Shown: positions 25,535-33,803 of the stretch, in pieces
Numbering within the stretch: position 1 is the first letter of the stretch
How the letters are laid out: the number at the start of each line of letters is the position of its first letter
Assembly: GCA_964550345.1 (NCBI GenBank)
Contig: CAZJYZ010000002.1
Location: 62,001-126,000, forward strand
Direction: 5' to 3'
Source of the DNA: JAAEUB01 sp964550345
GTDB lineage: Bacteria; Pseudomonadota; Alphaproteobacteria; Rhodobacterales; Rhodobacteraceae
Length of the DNA stretch: 64,000 nucleotides
The notes under the pieces: generated by a model
Database searches by the model: none
What the model saw: only the letters and a program-made list of their open reading frames with translations
What the model was told of the DNA's origin: nothing
Program-made: the position numbers and the translations under genes

Positions 25535-26740
25535 TTATTCAGCAGCAACAACTGCCTCTTTGACCTTTCCAAAGTGCTGTCGGTTCAGGCGCAGAAGGGC
25601 CGCAACCATTGCAAGCTGGAACGCAATCGCGACCGCCGTGACAACCCAGTATGTGACTGAAAACTTGTCAATAATACCAGCGGCGACAAGGCCAGTATTC
25701 AGAAGGAACTGGATCATGACCGACAGAGCGACACCGGGGCAGATCAGCGCGTAGGAACCGGGTGAGGTACCGTTTCCGAAGACGTAATCCTTCCAGTAAC
25801 CCTGACGCGCCAAAACTGTCAGGCCAAGACCCAGGAATACGAACTGGATGGAAAGGATGCGTGACAGGAACACCATGGTTTCACCAGCGGAGCCATGCAC
25901 GTCAAAAGTCACATGCAACCCGTGGCTTTGGCGCAGGAACATGATGCCAAGCGTGGTCAGGATCGGGATAACGATCATCAGGGTTGGAGCTGCTTCTTCT
26001 GAAGTCCCGTAGTGAAGCATCGAGTTGAACGCTGTGACCAGTGCCAAAGTACCGTAAACCAGTGATGCGATGCCAAAGAAGGAAGAACCTACCATAGATA
26101 CACCGACAACCACGGTGTTGTGGCTCATCGCAGCGGGGGCGGCAAAGCCGACCGCCACCATCGCCAGCGCAAAGGCGGGCAAAAGCTGGGCAAAGGAGTT
26201 GTGCGCGGTCACGTCAAAAACACCACCTTTGGTCAGCACGCGGCCCAGAAAGTCGCCAATGAAGCTAAGCGCGATCACACCGATTGCCAGGAATGCAGCC
26301 ATGGCGAAGGGGAAGAGGTATTCAACGATCGTCCACAGGCCCGGCACAAAGACCAGACCAGCAATGAACAACACGTTCACCGACATGGCCAGCGCAAGTG
26401 GCATGGCAAGGATGGTGGTTTCCCCGTTTGAGTTTTTCAGGGTTTGGTACTTCTCGGTTTTGCTGAAAGCTTTGAAGTTCGACAGGCTCCAGAACAGGTA
26501 TTTCAGGTTCAGGAAGGTCATGGCCGCAATACCTATGACACCTGCGGTGATGCCAAACTGAAGGGCGGTTGAACCGGTGTTGAAAGCGGACAGGATGTCT
26601 TCAAAGATTGGAACCGGGCGGCCTATATGGGGCACCCAGAACATCAGATACATAAAGAAGGTGACGCTCAGACCGCCAGCGCCAACTGAGGCGAGGAAGT
26701 AGAGCGGCGAAAACGTGTTCGCCGGGCGAGAGGTATTCAT
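25535..26740 (-). CDS. ten-helix integral membrane protein, possibly TsoY-like
   Basis: The 401-residue protein consists almost wholly of about ten hydrophobic segments. It starts with FSPLYFLASVGAGGLSVTFFMYLMFWVPH and includes a cytosolic-looking loop near 90-110 (FKAFSKTEKYQTLKNSNGE). Later helices contain polar and His residues (SHNTVVVG, MLHYGTSEEAAPT, RQSHGLHVTFDVHG). The fold recalls TehA/SLAC1-type channels. The N-terminus reminds me of what databases call TsoY-family (seleno)proteins, but I am not certain of that name. No selenocysteine-type UGA is seen. GGAGATCC precedes the ATG. It is monocistronic, and its substrate and role are unknown. Confidence 0.8.
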   Translation of the reverse strand: MNTSRPANTFSPLYFLASVGAGGLSVTFFMYLMFWVPHIGRPVPIFEDILSAFNTGSTALQFGITAGVIGIAAMTFLNLKYLFWSLSNFKAFSKTEKYQTLKNSNGETTILAMPLALAMSVNVLFIAGLVFVPGLWTIVEYLFPFAMAAFLAIGVIALSFIGDFLGRVLTKGGVFDVTAHNSFAQLLPAFALAMVAVGFAAPAAMSHNTVVVGVSMVGSSFFGIASLVYGTLALVTAFNSMLHYGTSEEAAPTLMIVIPILTTLGIMFLRQSHGLHVTFDVHGSAGETMVFLSRILSIQFVFLGLGLTVLARQGYWKDYVFGNGTSPGSYALICPGVALSVMIQFLLNTGLVAAGIIDKFSVTYWVVTAVAIAFQLAMVAALLRLNRQHFGKVKEAVVAAE

Positions 26741-26905
26741 TTGGGGGGATCTCCGTTATCCGTTGGGTCATATTCAATTTCGTGAATGTATATAATTGAG
26801 ACACGATTTCTTTCACCATGGCAGGTTGTCGCATCAGAAATTCTGAAGTTAAGGATTTGTTAACTTAGGCTTTTTAGTCTTATTGCAAAGGCACAAGGCC
26901 AGAGT

Positions 26906-27337
26906 ATGAAAAACGTAATCCGCCCCATAGGCTTCGTGTTATTCGGAGTTCTCACCGCCTGCGACAGCCCCTCGGTTGCTTTTCTCGGCTCGCAAAAAAC
27001 AATTGTGGTCATCGAAAGCAGCACCTTCTCGGTGCACCGCCGCGAGGACCGGGTTGAGGTGTACCGCACGTCGTTTGAGTTATTACCTGATCGCGCACAG
27101 GTTTTAAGACACGCCGAGCTGGCTATTATGCAGGCAACGGGTTGCAAGGTCTGGAAAGGAAGCCTGAACGGGGATCAGGCGTTGATCAAAGCGCGGCTGG
27201 CTTGCGGTGGACGGGAAGTGCCTCCAGCAAGCATACCTGACAATTTGTATTACCAATGCGAAATTATAGACGGATGGGATTTTGACAATCGTGAGCTAAG
27301 TACCGAGGCACTTGCATGTGAACTGGTGCGGAATTAA
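26906..27337 (+). CDS. small lipoprotein of unknown function
   Basis: The 143-residue protein has a lipoprotein signal: a hydrophobic stretch followed by the lipobox LTAC with Cys at position 19. The rest contains five further cysteines and no recognised domain. It diverges from the ten-helix membrane protein across 165 bp and converges with cobN. Envelope location is inferred from the lipobox. Confidence 0.78.
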   Translation: MKNVIRPIGFVLFGVLTACDSPSVAFLGSQKTIVVIESSTFSVHRREDRVEVYRTSFELLPDRAQVLRHAELAIMQATGCKVWKGSLNGDQALIKARLACGGREVPPASIPDNLYYQCEIIDGWDFDNRELSTEALACELVRN

Positions 27338-27359
27338 CGCACCGCTTTGCGACAGCGGC

Positions 27360-30300
27360 TCACATTAACCCGTCTATCATAGCGCGTGCGGAGTTTGATT
27401 TTGGTGCCCATAGTCCACGTTCGATCGCTTCGTTCAGGCGTTCGGCAATCTCGCGCAACGCGGGGGCGTTATGTTCCTTGATAAATTCGCGGGTGTCCTC
27501 GTCCTCCAGAAACGCCGCATGCACCAAATCAAAGTGGTGGCCCTTCACAGCCCCCGTTGTCGCAGCAAAAGCAAACAGGTAATCGACCGTCGCCGCCATT
27601 TCGAACGCACCCTTGTAGCCGTGACGTTTAACGCCTTCGATCCATTTAGGATTAACTACGCGCGAACGGACGACCCTGCCAATCTCGTCGTCCAGGGTGC
27701 GAATGACGGGACGTTCCGGGCGGGAATGGTCGTTGTGATAAATAACACGGTCACGACCCTGAAGCTTAGAAACAGCTGCAGCGGCACCACCCTCGAACTG
27801 ATAGTAATCGTCGCTGTCGAGCAGATCGTGTTCGCGGTTATCCTGATTTTGCACGATGGCTTCTACCTGACCCAGGCGTGTCTCAAACCCCGCCCGGTCC
27901 TTTACCCCCTCGGCCCCCTGACCATAGGCATACCCACCCCACTCAAGGTAAGCGTCGGCAAGGTCGGTTTTGTCATTCCAAAGCCGTTCGTCGATCATTG
28001 CCTGCAATCCGGCGCCGTAAGCGCCAGGTTTGGAACCATAGACCCGGGCCGTGGCTTCGCCGGATTGGGCACGGGCCGCAGCGGGGTTCAGCTCAGCAGG
28101 CTCGTCTAACGCCATGACTGCGCGCGCGGCTGCATCAACAAGGTCAATCAGGCCGGGAAAGGCATCGCGGAAAAAGCCCGATACACGCAAAGTGACGTCC
28201 ACCCGAGGACGCCCAAGGGCAGAGGAAGGGATCACCTCAAATCCGACCACTCGACGATTGGCACTATCCCAACGGGGCTTAACCCCCATCAGCGCCAGTG
28301 CTTGAGCGATGTCGTCGCCGCCTGTGCGCATATTTGCGGTTCCCCAAGCGGTTAGCAACATGCTGCGGGGCCAGTCCCCATGGGTTTGCAGGTGTTTTTC
28401 CACAAGCAAGCTGGCGCTCTTCCATCCTAAAGCCCAGGCGGTGGGGGTTGGCACGGCGCGGGTATCGACCGAGTAAAAATTGCGCCCGGTTGGTAAAGTG
28501 TCCAGCCGCCCGCGTGTTGGGGCGCCGGAAGGCGCGGGGGCGACGAAGTGCCCTGAAAGGGCGGTGAGAAGGCCCTCCCCTTCGCTTGGGCCGCAAGCCG
28601 TGACGGATGGGCGGATCAATGACTCGATCCCTTCCTTTACCGCCATGGATGCCGCGCCGGGTGGTGCCGTTTCCCCGGAAATCACCTTGGCAGCCAGTTC
28701 TTCTAACCGTTCAACGGTATCGCCATGGCTACGCCAATTTGAGTTCGCGACAAGGATCTCGGGCCTTGGCCCCTCCCACCGTGCCGCCATATCGCAATCC
28801 AACGGATCAAACCCAAGGTCCAAGTCCAGCGCTAACGCTCGGATTAGCGAAGCGTCCCCGCCTTCTCCGCTTGCGCGCGGGACCCGAACCAGTGCCTGCA
28901 CCAGATCACGTTCCAGACGCCCTTCCGGTGACACGCCAAAAACATGCAGCCCATCGCGAATTTGTGCTTCTTTCAACTCGCACAGATAGGCATCCAGTTT
29001 TGCCAGGTCACTTTCTTCATCTTCACCTTTCATCCCGGCGTCAGCATCCAGACCGGTGGCGGAAGTCAGCGATAATATCTCACGCCGAAGATGATCTATG
29101 CGGCGAGGGTCTACGCCCGCAGCCTCATAATACTCATCCACCAGTGCTTCGAGGTCCTTAAGGGCCCCGTATGTTTCTGCGCGGGTCAGGGGCGGGGTCA
29201 GGTGGTCGATAATAACTGCCTGGGCCCTGCGTTTGGCCTGCGTGCCTTCGCCGGGATCGTTGACAATAAACGGGTAGATGTGGGGGCTGGGGCCCAAAAC
29301 AGCTTCGGGCAAACAGGTATCCGACAAAGCCAACGCCTTCCCCGGAAGCCACTCAAGATTTCCGTGTTTGCCCATATGAACGATGGCGTCAGAGGTGAAT
29401 TGGTGTCGCAGCCAGAAATAAAAGGCCAGATAATTGTGGGGCGGAGGCAGATCGGGGCTGTGGTAGGTTTCGGTTGGGTCGATGTTATAACCACGCGCCG
29501 GTTGCAGGCCGACAACGACATTGCCGTACTCAAGCACCGACAAGGAAAAATGCCCACCACTTGTGCCGCCTTCTGTGAAAAACGGGTCGTGCTCAGGCTT
29601 GCCCCAGCGAGCTTCTATTTGTTCCCGGACTTCCCATGGTAGCTTGTTATAGGCGTCCTGATAGGCATCCAAAGACAACTGCACGCCGCCTTTACGTTCG
29701 ACGCGGTCCGTCAGCCAGTTGGTTGGTCCGGCCAGTATCGCCTGCATCAGCGTATCGCTGTCCATAGGCGCGTTCTTCACCCCGTAGCCCGTGTTTTTTA
29801 ATAGCTCTAAAACGTGGATCGTAGCCGCTGGCGTGTCCAACCCAACACCATTGGCCAGCCGCCCGTCCTTGTTGGGGTAATTTGCCAAAACCAGCGCTAC
29901 CCGGCGCACATCAGCGGGCGTGCAGCGCAGTTTTGCCCAGTTGGCGGTAAGCTCGGCAACAAATTGCACCCGGTCGCCGCGGGCGCGATAAGTAGCGATA
30001 GGGCATTGCGTTGCCTCATCAAAAAAGGCCTCGCCCTTGAAGCTTATCGCGCGGCTCAGGATGCGCCCATCGACCTCGGGCAGGGCCACATTCATCGCAA
30101 TATCGCGCCCGCTAAGGCCCGTTAGGCCACTTTCCCACGCATCTTCACCTGATGAAGAAAGAACCACCTGAAACACAGGCGCCCCATTGGCAGTAGGCAT
30201 TGCGAGGGGGTTCAATGCCCCCTTGGAATGCACGCCCTCTTGCGCGGATCCTACGGCAAATGATGTGCAATTCAGGATAACATCCGGGGGAGCCTGACTA

Positions 30301-31058
30301 AACAGGGCCTCAAGTGTGGCAGCAGAAACCGGGTCTTTGAGCGATGCAACGAAGATCGGCAGCGGGTTCAGCCCCTGCCGCAACAATGCGCGTACCAATC
30401 GGTTAATCGGATTCAGCCCGGCACCCTGCACCAGTGCGCGGTAGAAAATTACCGGCACGATGGGCGCGTCCGGCTTCCAGCTCTCCTGTGCATTTGAAAG
30501 GTTCGACGCGCCCTCACCGGGCCAATAGACACCCGCGCGCAGTAAAGGGCGCGCAGGCTCGGGCTTTTCACCTCCGTCCAGCATGGCGTCCGCATAAGCC
30601 AGCATGGCCGTTATGTTCTCGCCCCCGCCCTCAACCAGATAGGCCCAAAGGGCGCCGTAATCGGAATCACTAACGGTCGACAAAGCGTGCAGATCAGGGT
30701 CAGGTTTGTCATCACCGGGTAAAAGCGCAAGGGGCACGCCTGCTTCACGGCAACGGGCCGAATATTGTTCGGCTCCGTATTTCCAGTACCCAGTGCCGCC
30801 CAGCACACGGGCAATGACCAGCCGGGATTTTGTGGCGCAGGTATCAAGATGCAAATCAACCGACATTGGATGTGTCAGATGTGTAAGGTTGGCAAGACGC
30901 AGGCCGGGCGGCGCGCTCATTTCTGCGCGCGCTTCGCTCAAGGCTGCCAATTCTGTATCTGCCGCTGAGATGAACACGATGTCAGCCGGGCTTTGACCAA
31001 GGTCGACCGGTTCATTGCCATCGTCAATATTACCGGGTGTAGCGGCTAACAGGTGCAT
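27360..31058 (-). CDS. cobN: CobN, large subunit of aerobic cobaltochelatase
   Basis: CobN inserts Co2+ into hydrogenobyrinic acid a,c-diamide with CobS and CobT. The 1232-residue protein has the BchH/CobN signatures HMGKHGNLEWLPGKALALSD, GEGTQAKRRAQAVIIDHLTPPLTRA and the C-terminal DSDDYYQFEGG and KWIEGVKRHGYKGAFE stretches. The ATG at 31058 (MHLLAATPG) is the usual family start; a longer open frame to 31178 overlaps the GNAT gene and is rejected. It ends the riboswitch-controlled cbiM/cobW/GNAT/cobN train. CobS and CobT are not in the window. Confidence 0.96.
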   Translation of the reverse strand: MHLLAATPGNIDDGNEPVDLGQSPADIVFISAADTELAALSEARAEMSAPPGLRLANLTHLTHPMSVDLHLDTCATKSRLVIARVLGGTGYWKYGAEQYSARCREAGVPLALLPGDDKPDPDLHALSTVSDSDYGALWAYLVEGGGENITAMLAYADAMLDGGEKPEPARPLLRAGVYWPGEGASNLSNAQESWKPDAPIVPVIFYRALVQGAGLNPINRLVRALLRQGLNPLPIFVASLKDPVSAATLEALFSQAPPDVILNCTSFAVGSAQEGVHSKGALNPLAMPTANGAPVFQVVLSSSGEDAWESGLTGLSGRDIAMNVALPEVDGRILSRAISFKGEAFFDEATQCPIATYRARGDRVQFVAELTANWAKLRCTPADVRRVALVLANYPNKDGRLANGVGLDTPAATIHVLELLKNTGYGVKNAPMDSDTLMQAILAGPTNWLTDRVERKGGVQLSLDAYQDAYNKLPWEVREQIEARWGKPEHDPFFTEGGTSGGHFSLSVLEYGNVVVGLQPARGYNIDPTETYHSPDLPPPHNYLAFYFWLRHQFTSDAIVHMGKHGNLEWLPGKALALSDTCLPEAVLGPSPHIYPFIVNDPGEGTQAKRRAQAVIIDHLTPPLTRAETYGALKDLEALVDEYYEAAGVDPRRIDHLRREILSLTSATGLDADAGMKGEDEESDLAKLDAYLCELKEAQIRDGLHVFGVSPEGRLERDLVQALVRVPRASGEGGDASLIRALALDLDLGFDPLDCDMAARWEGPRPEILVANSNWRSHGDTVERLEELAAKVISGETAPPGAASMAVKEGIESLIRPSVTACGPSEGEGLLTALSGHFVAPAPSGAPTRGRLDTLPTGRNFYSVDTRAVPTPTAWALGWKSASLLVEKHLQTHGDWPRSMLLTAWGTANMRTGGDDIAQALALMGVKPRWDSANRRVVGFEVIPSSALGRPRVDVTLRVSGFFRDAFPGLIDLVDAAARAVMALDEPAELNPAAARAQSGEATARVYGSKPGAYGAGLQAMIDERLWNDKTDLADAYLEWGGYAYGQGAEGVKDRAGFETRLGQVEAIVQNQDNREHDLLDSDDYYQFEGGAAAAVSKLQGRDRVIYHNDHSRPERPVIRTLDDEIGRVVRSRVVNPKWIEGVKRHGYKGAFEMAATVDYLFAFAATTGAVKGHHFDLVHAAFLEDEDTREFIKEHNAPALREIAERLNEAIERGLWAPKSNSARAMIDGLM

Positions 31059-31062
31059 GATA

Positions 31063-31518
31063 TCAGGCCAGAATTTTTTCCATGAAAAGGCTGGAGTTTG
31101 CCTCTGGATAATCCCCATATGGACCGCGCTTGGTAAACCCCGCACGCTCGTAAAGACGGTGGGCAGCGTCGAGCTCATCGCCTGTTTCGAGCATCAAAGC
31201 TTTGTGCCCCTTTAAGAGGGCTTCCTGCTCCAGCCGGGCCAATAGCAGTGCTCCTAACCCCAAACCACGCGCGTCGGGCGAAACAAACATCGACTTTACT
31301 TCGCCGTAATCTCCCATGTCCGCAAGGGCGGCTGTTCCCAAAATTAAACCTGCGCGTTCACCCACAAAAAATGCGATATGCGGCGCCGTAAGAGCGTCTA
31401 TGTCTAGGTAGAAGTTATCTTCAGGCGGAAAAAGGCTCTCCATCAATGCGTGGCTTTGCCGGAGCAAGGCTGCAGCTCCGGGTGTGCGCGGGTCTTCCGG
31501 GCGGATGATAAGGCTCAT
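31063..31518 (-). CDS. GNAT-family N-acetyltransferase
   Basis: The 151-residue protein has the GNAT acetyl-CoA site: VKSMFVSPDARGLGLGALLLARLE (motif A) and ALMLETGDELDAAHRLYERAGFTKRGPY (motif B and the Tyr region). It lies between cobW and cobN, overlapping the cobW end by 4 nt. The substrate is unknown; its presence inside a cobalamin operon may be incidental. Confidence 0.9.
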   Translation of the reverse strand: MSLIIRPEDPRTPGAAALLRQSHALMESLFPPEDNFYLDIDALTAPHIAFFVGERAGLILGTAALADMGDYGEVKSMFVSPDARGLGLGALLLARLEQEALLKGHKALMLETGDELDAAHRLYERAGFTKRGPYGDYPEANSSLFMEKILA

Positions 31519-32585
31519 TGCTGCAGGGCCTCGGTAATAGCCTTGTGGTCCATGCCGGCCTGACCAATGACAACAAGCCGCGTCTCACGCGGATCGCCTC
31601 CAAACGGCTGATCGTAATAAGTTTCAACGCGTGGGCCAACAGCCTGCAAGGTAAGGCGCATTGGTTTGCCCGCCACGGCGGCAAAACCCTTGAGGCGCAG
31701 AATATCGTGGGCGCGGATAGTTTCGGCAACGGTTTCCGCAAAGGAAAGGGGGTCAGAAATTTCCGGGCGGGTTACGATGAAACTTTCAAAGTCGTCATGG
31801 TCGTGATGATCGTGGTGGTGAGGATCGTCGTCATGATGGTCATCGTCATCATGGTGGTGATGGTGATGCACCTCGTGACGGGCATCAAGATCGCTTTCTG
31901 CTGCAGCGTCGATGCCCAGCAACACATTCACCGGCAACTCTCCGTGGCTGGTACGCACAACATGCACGCCGGCGCGGGCTTCACCTGTTAGGCGGTCAGT
32001 CAGCGTTTCGGCCTCACCCGCATCCATCAGATCGGCCTTGTTGACCACAATCATATCGGCACTGGTGACCTGATCGGTGAAAAGCTCGGAAAGGGGCGTT
32101 TCGTGATCCAGCCCGTCATCCGCACGGCGCTGGGCGTCGATCGCGGCAAGATTGGCGGCAAACTGCCCGTCAGCAACGGCGCGGCCATCGACCACGGCGA
32201 CCACGCCGTCAACAGTTACACGGGTGGAAATATCCGGCCAGCCGAATGCGCGCACAAGTGGTTGTGGCAGGGCCAGGCCCGAGGTCTCGATGACGATATG
32301 GTCGGGTGGCGTGTCACGGGCAATCAGTGCCTGCATGGTGGGCACGAAGTCCTCTGCGACCGTACAGCAGATACAGCCGTTCGAAAGCTCGACAATATCG
32401 TCCTCCGAGCAAGCTTCGTTGCCGCATCCTTTCAGGATATCGCCATCGACGCCAAGGTCACCAAACTCATTGATGATCAGGGCTATGCGCTTGCCGTTTG
32501 CGTTTTCCAGCATGTGCCGGATCAGCGTGGTTTTTCCGGCACCAAGAAAGCCGGTGACGATTGTTGCAGGAATTTTCGCTTGCAT
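31515..32585 (-). CDS. cobW: CobW, COG0523 GTPase metallochaperone
   Basis: CobW is a G3E GTPase thought to deliver cobalt to the chelatase. The 356-residue protein has the P-loop (GFLGAGKTTL, about 12-21), the CxCC metal motif (NGCICC, about 69-74), VETSGLALPQP, the NKADL guanine motif, and a CobW C-terminal domain. Near residues 238-270 there is a His/Asp-rich tract of about 30 residues, likely a metal-binding loop. It is the second gene behind the cobalamin riboswitch. Confidence 0.95.
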   Translation of the reverse strand: MQAKIPATIVTGFLGAGKTTLIRHMLENANGKRIALIINEFGDLGVDGDILKGCGNEACSEDDIVELSNGCICCTVAEDFVPTMQALIARDTPPDHIVIETSGLALPQPLVRAFGWPDISTRVTVDGVVAVVDGRAVADGQFAANLAAIDAQRRADDGLDHETPLSELFTDQVTSADMIVVNKADLMDAGEAETLTDRLTGEARAGVHVVRTSHGELPVNVLLGIDAAAESDLDARHEVHHHHHHDDDDHHDDDPHHHDHHDHDDFESFIVTRPEISDPLSFAETVAETIRAHDILRLKGFAAVAGKPMRLTLQAVGPRVETYYDQPFGGDPRETRLVVIGQAGMDHKAITEALQQ

Positions 32586-32661
32586 GGGAGGCTCCGGAAT
32601 TCAAACGCGAAAACACCGGGGCGGCAAGGCCCCGGCGCGGTTTCTTACAAATGGCTAACGC

Positions 32662-33333
32662 TCAGGCGGCGCGGTAGAGGCGCGAAGTTACAAGGCGCGA
32701 TCCGTCAAATCCTTTAAGGGATTTTGCGGCTGCCAGAATGGCCAGATCAACCAGCGGCTCGATCAGAACAACCATCATGTAAGCACCGCCAAAGGTGGCT
32801 ACAGCTTCCCATGCAGCAAATCCCTGACCATAGAATGCCCAGAACGTGACCCAGGCAACAACGCCACCCTGAAATGCGGTCGAGAGGGCGAGGGTTTGGC
32901 TGTATTTTAGGTCAACATAGGCAGTTCCGGGGGCGATGATGCGGCCCGCCAAAGCCTGCAGTGCAAAGAGTGGTACCAGAAGCGTTGTCAGGTTGACGCC
33001 ATATTGCGGCAGGTCGAAGGGCGCGATCAGCAGGCCTTGCAACAAAAGCCCCAAAGCCAGCCCGAACGCTGCCGGGGCGGCACCGAGGACCAGGAACAGG
33101 GTTGAGCCAAGAATGAAGTGTACTTCGCTGACGCCAACCGGGAAATGTGGCAGGATTTGAAAGAAGGCGAAGACTGCTGTTGTTGCGGCAACAGATCGTG
33201 CGGCAAGCGAGCCAAGCCCACGCTCTTTCACTGTTTCATAGGCCAGTTTCAGGCCATATGCGCCAGCGGCGGCACCTGTGCCATAGGATAGGACGATTTT
33301 TGCACCGTCAACGATACCGGGTTCGATATGCAT
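32662..33333 (-). CDS. CbiM-like energy-coupling-factor cobalt transporter substrate component
   Basis: The 223-residue membrane protein begins MHIEPG, matching the N-terminal Met-His-Ile of CbiM/NikM that binds Co2+ or Ni2+. About six hydrophobic segments follow, with FPVGVSEVHFILGSTLFLVLG and APAAFGLALGLLLQGLL resembling the CbiM core. No CbiN, CbiQ or CbiO gene is near, so it is a solo component or uses remote partners. It is the first gene after a cobalamin riboswitch, which supports cobalt uptake. An AGGAG lies upstream of the ATG. Confidence 0.85.
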   Translation of the reverse strand: MHIEPGIVDGAKIVLSYGTGAAAGAYGLKLAYETVKERGLGSLAARSVAATTAVFAFFQILPHFPVGVSEVHFILGSTLFLVLGAAPAAFGLALGLLLQGLLIAPFDLPQYGVNLTTLLVPLFALQALAGRIIAPGTAYVDLKYSQTLALSTAFQGGVVAWVTFWAFYGQGFAAWEAVATFGGAYMMVVLIEPLVDLAILAAAKSLKGFDGSRLVTSRLYRAA

Positions 33334-33349
33334 GTTTAATACTCCTTTG

Positions 33350-33366
33350 CCCGTCTCCCCGACGGG
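33350..33366 (-). promoter_or_regulatory. hairpin just upstream of the cbiM-like ribosome-binding site
   Basis: CCCGTC and GACGGG form a 6-bp stem with a 5-nt loop, 4 nt before the AGGAG of the cbiM-like gene and directly after the riboswitch aptamer. It may be part of the expression platform controlling translation initiation. There is no U-run. Confidence 0.45.
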
Positions 33367-33375
33367 TGGGTTTCA

Positions 33376-33600
33376 TATGTGCAAGGCAGGTCTCCTGGCT
33401 TACGGATTAACGCATTCCGCCGCCTTCCCGACCCATCTGGGGCCAGTGGCATATGGCGGGTGCTTACCGCTTACAGTCGCGGGGGCGGCTGCGGCTTTGG
33501 GTCCCGGCTTGGGTCGCCCATCTCCGCATTCCCTATTCTCCCCAAGGCGCTTTGCGCCAATTCATGGGGAACCATGCAAGACCACCTTTGCTTGGAATCA
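33376..33600 (-). promoter_or_regulatory. cobalamin riboswitch
   Basis: On the minus strand the B12 box AGCCAGGAGACCTGCC is present (33385-33400). Upstream of it are GGGAAGGCGG (about 33423-33432) and GCCACTG (about 33445-33451), in the order and spacing of the cobalamin aptamer; the 5' boundary near 33600 is approximate. It should reduce expression of the cbiM-like/cobW/GNAT/cobN operon when adenosylcobalamin is plentiful. It fills most of the 470-bp gap before smc; the remainder (33600-33803) shows no gene. Confidence 0.92.
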
Positions 33601-33803
33601 CCTGAGAGGTCAAGATTGTTAGCGACATCAGGCAAGGTGTTTGCGGCGCAGCCCGGATTTAATGTGAAACCATACCGGACGCTTGTTTTAGGCAATATTT
33701 TGTGGATAACTTGCCTATTCTCACAATATACGGTGTTACGCGTTGACTCTGAGGCCTCAGGCCGGGAAAATTACAGACTAACGAGAATCAACGAGGCACC
33801 CGT

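Noticed and set aside
31059..31178. N-terminal extension of cobN
   Set aside because: It overlaps the GNAT gene in another frame and precedes the usual CobN start MHLLAATPG.
31780..31880. Simple-sequence repeat of GTC/GTG-type triplets
   Set aside because: It is the coding sequence of the His/Asp tract in CobW, in frame, and not a separate repeat element.
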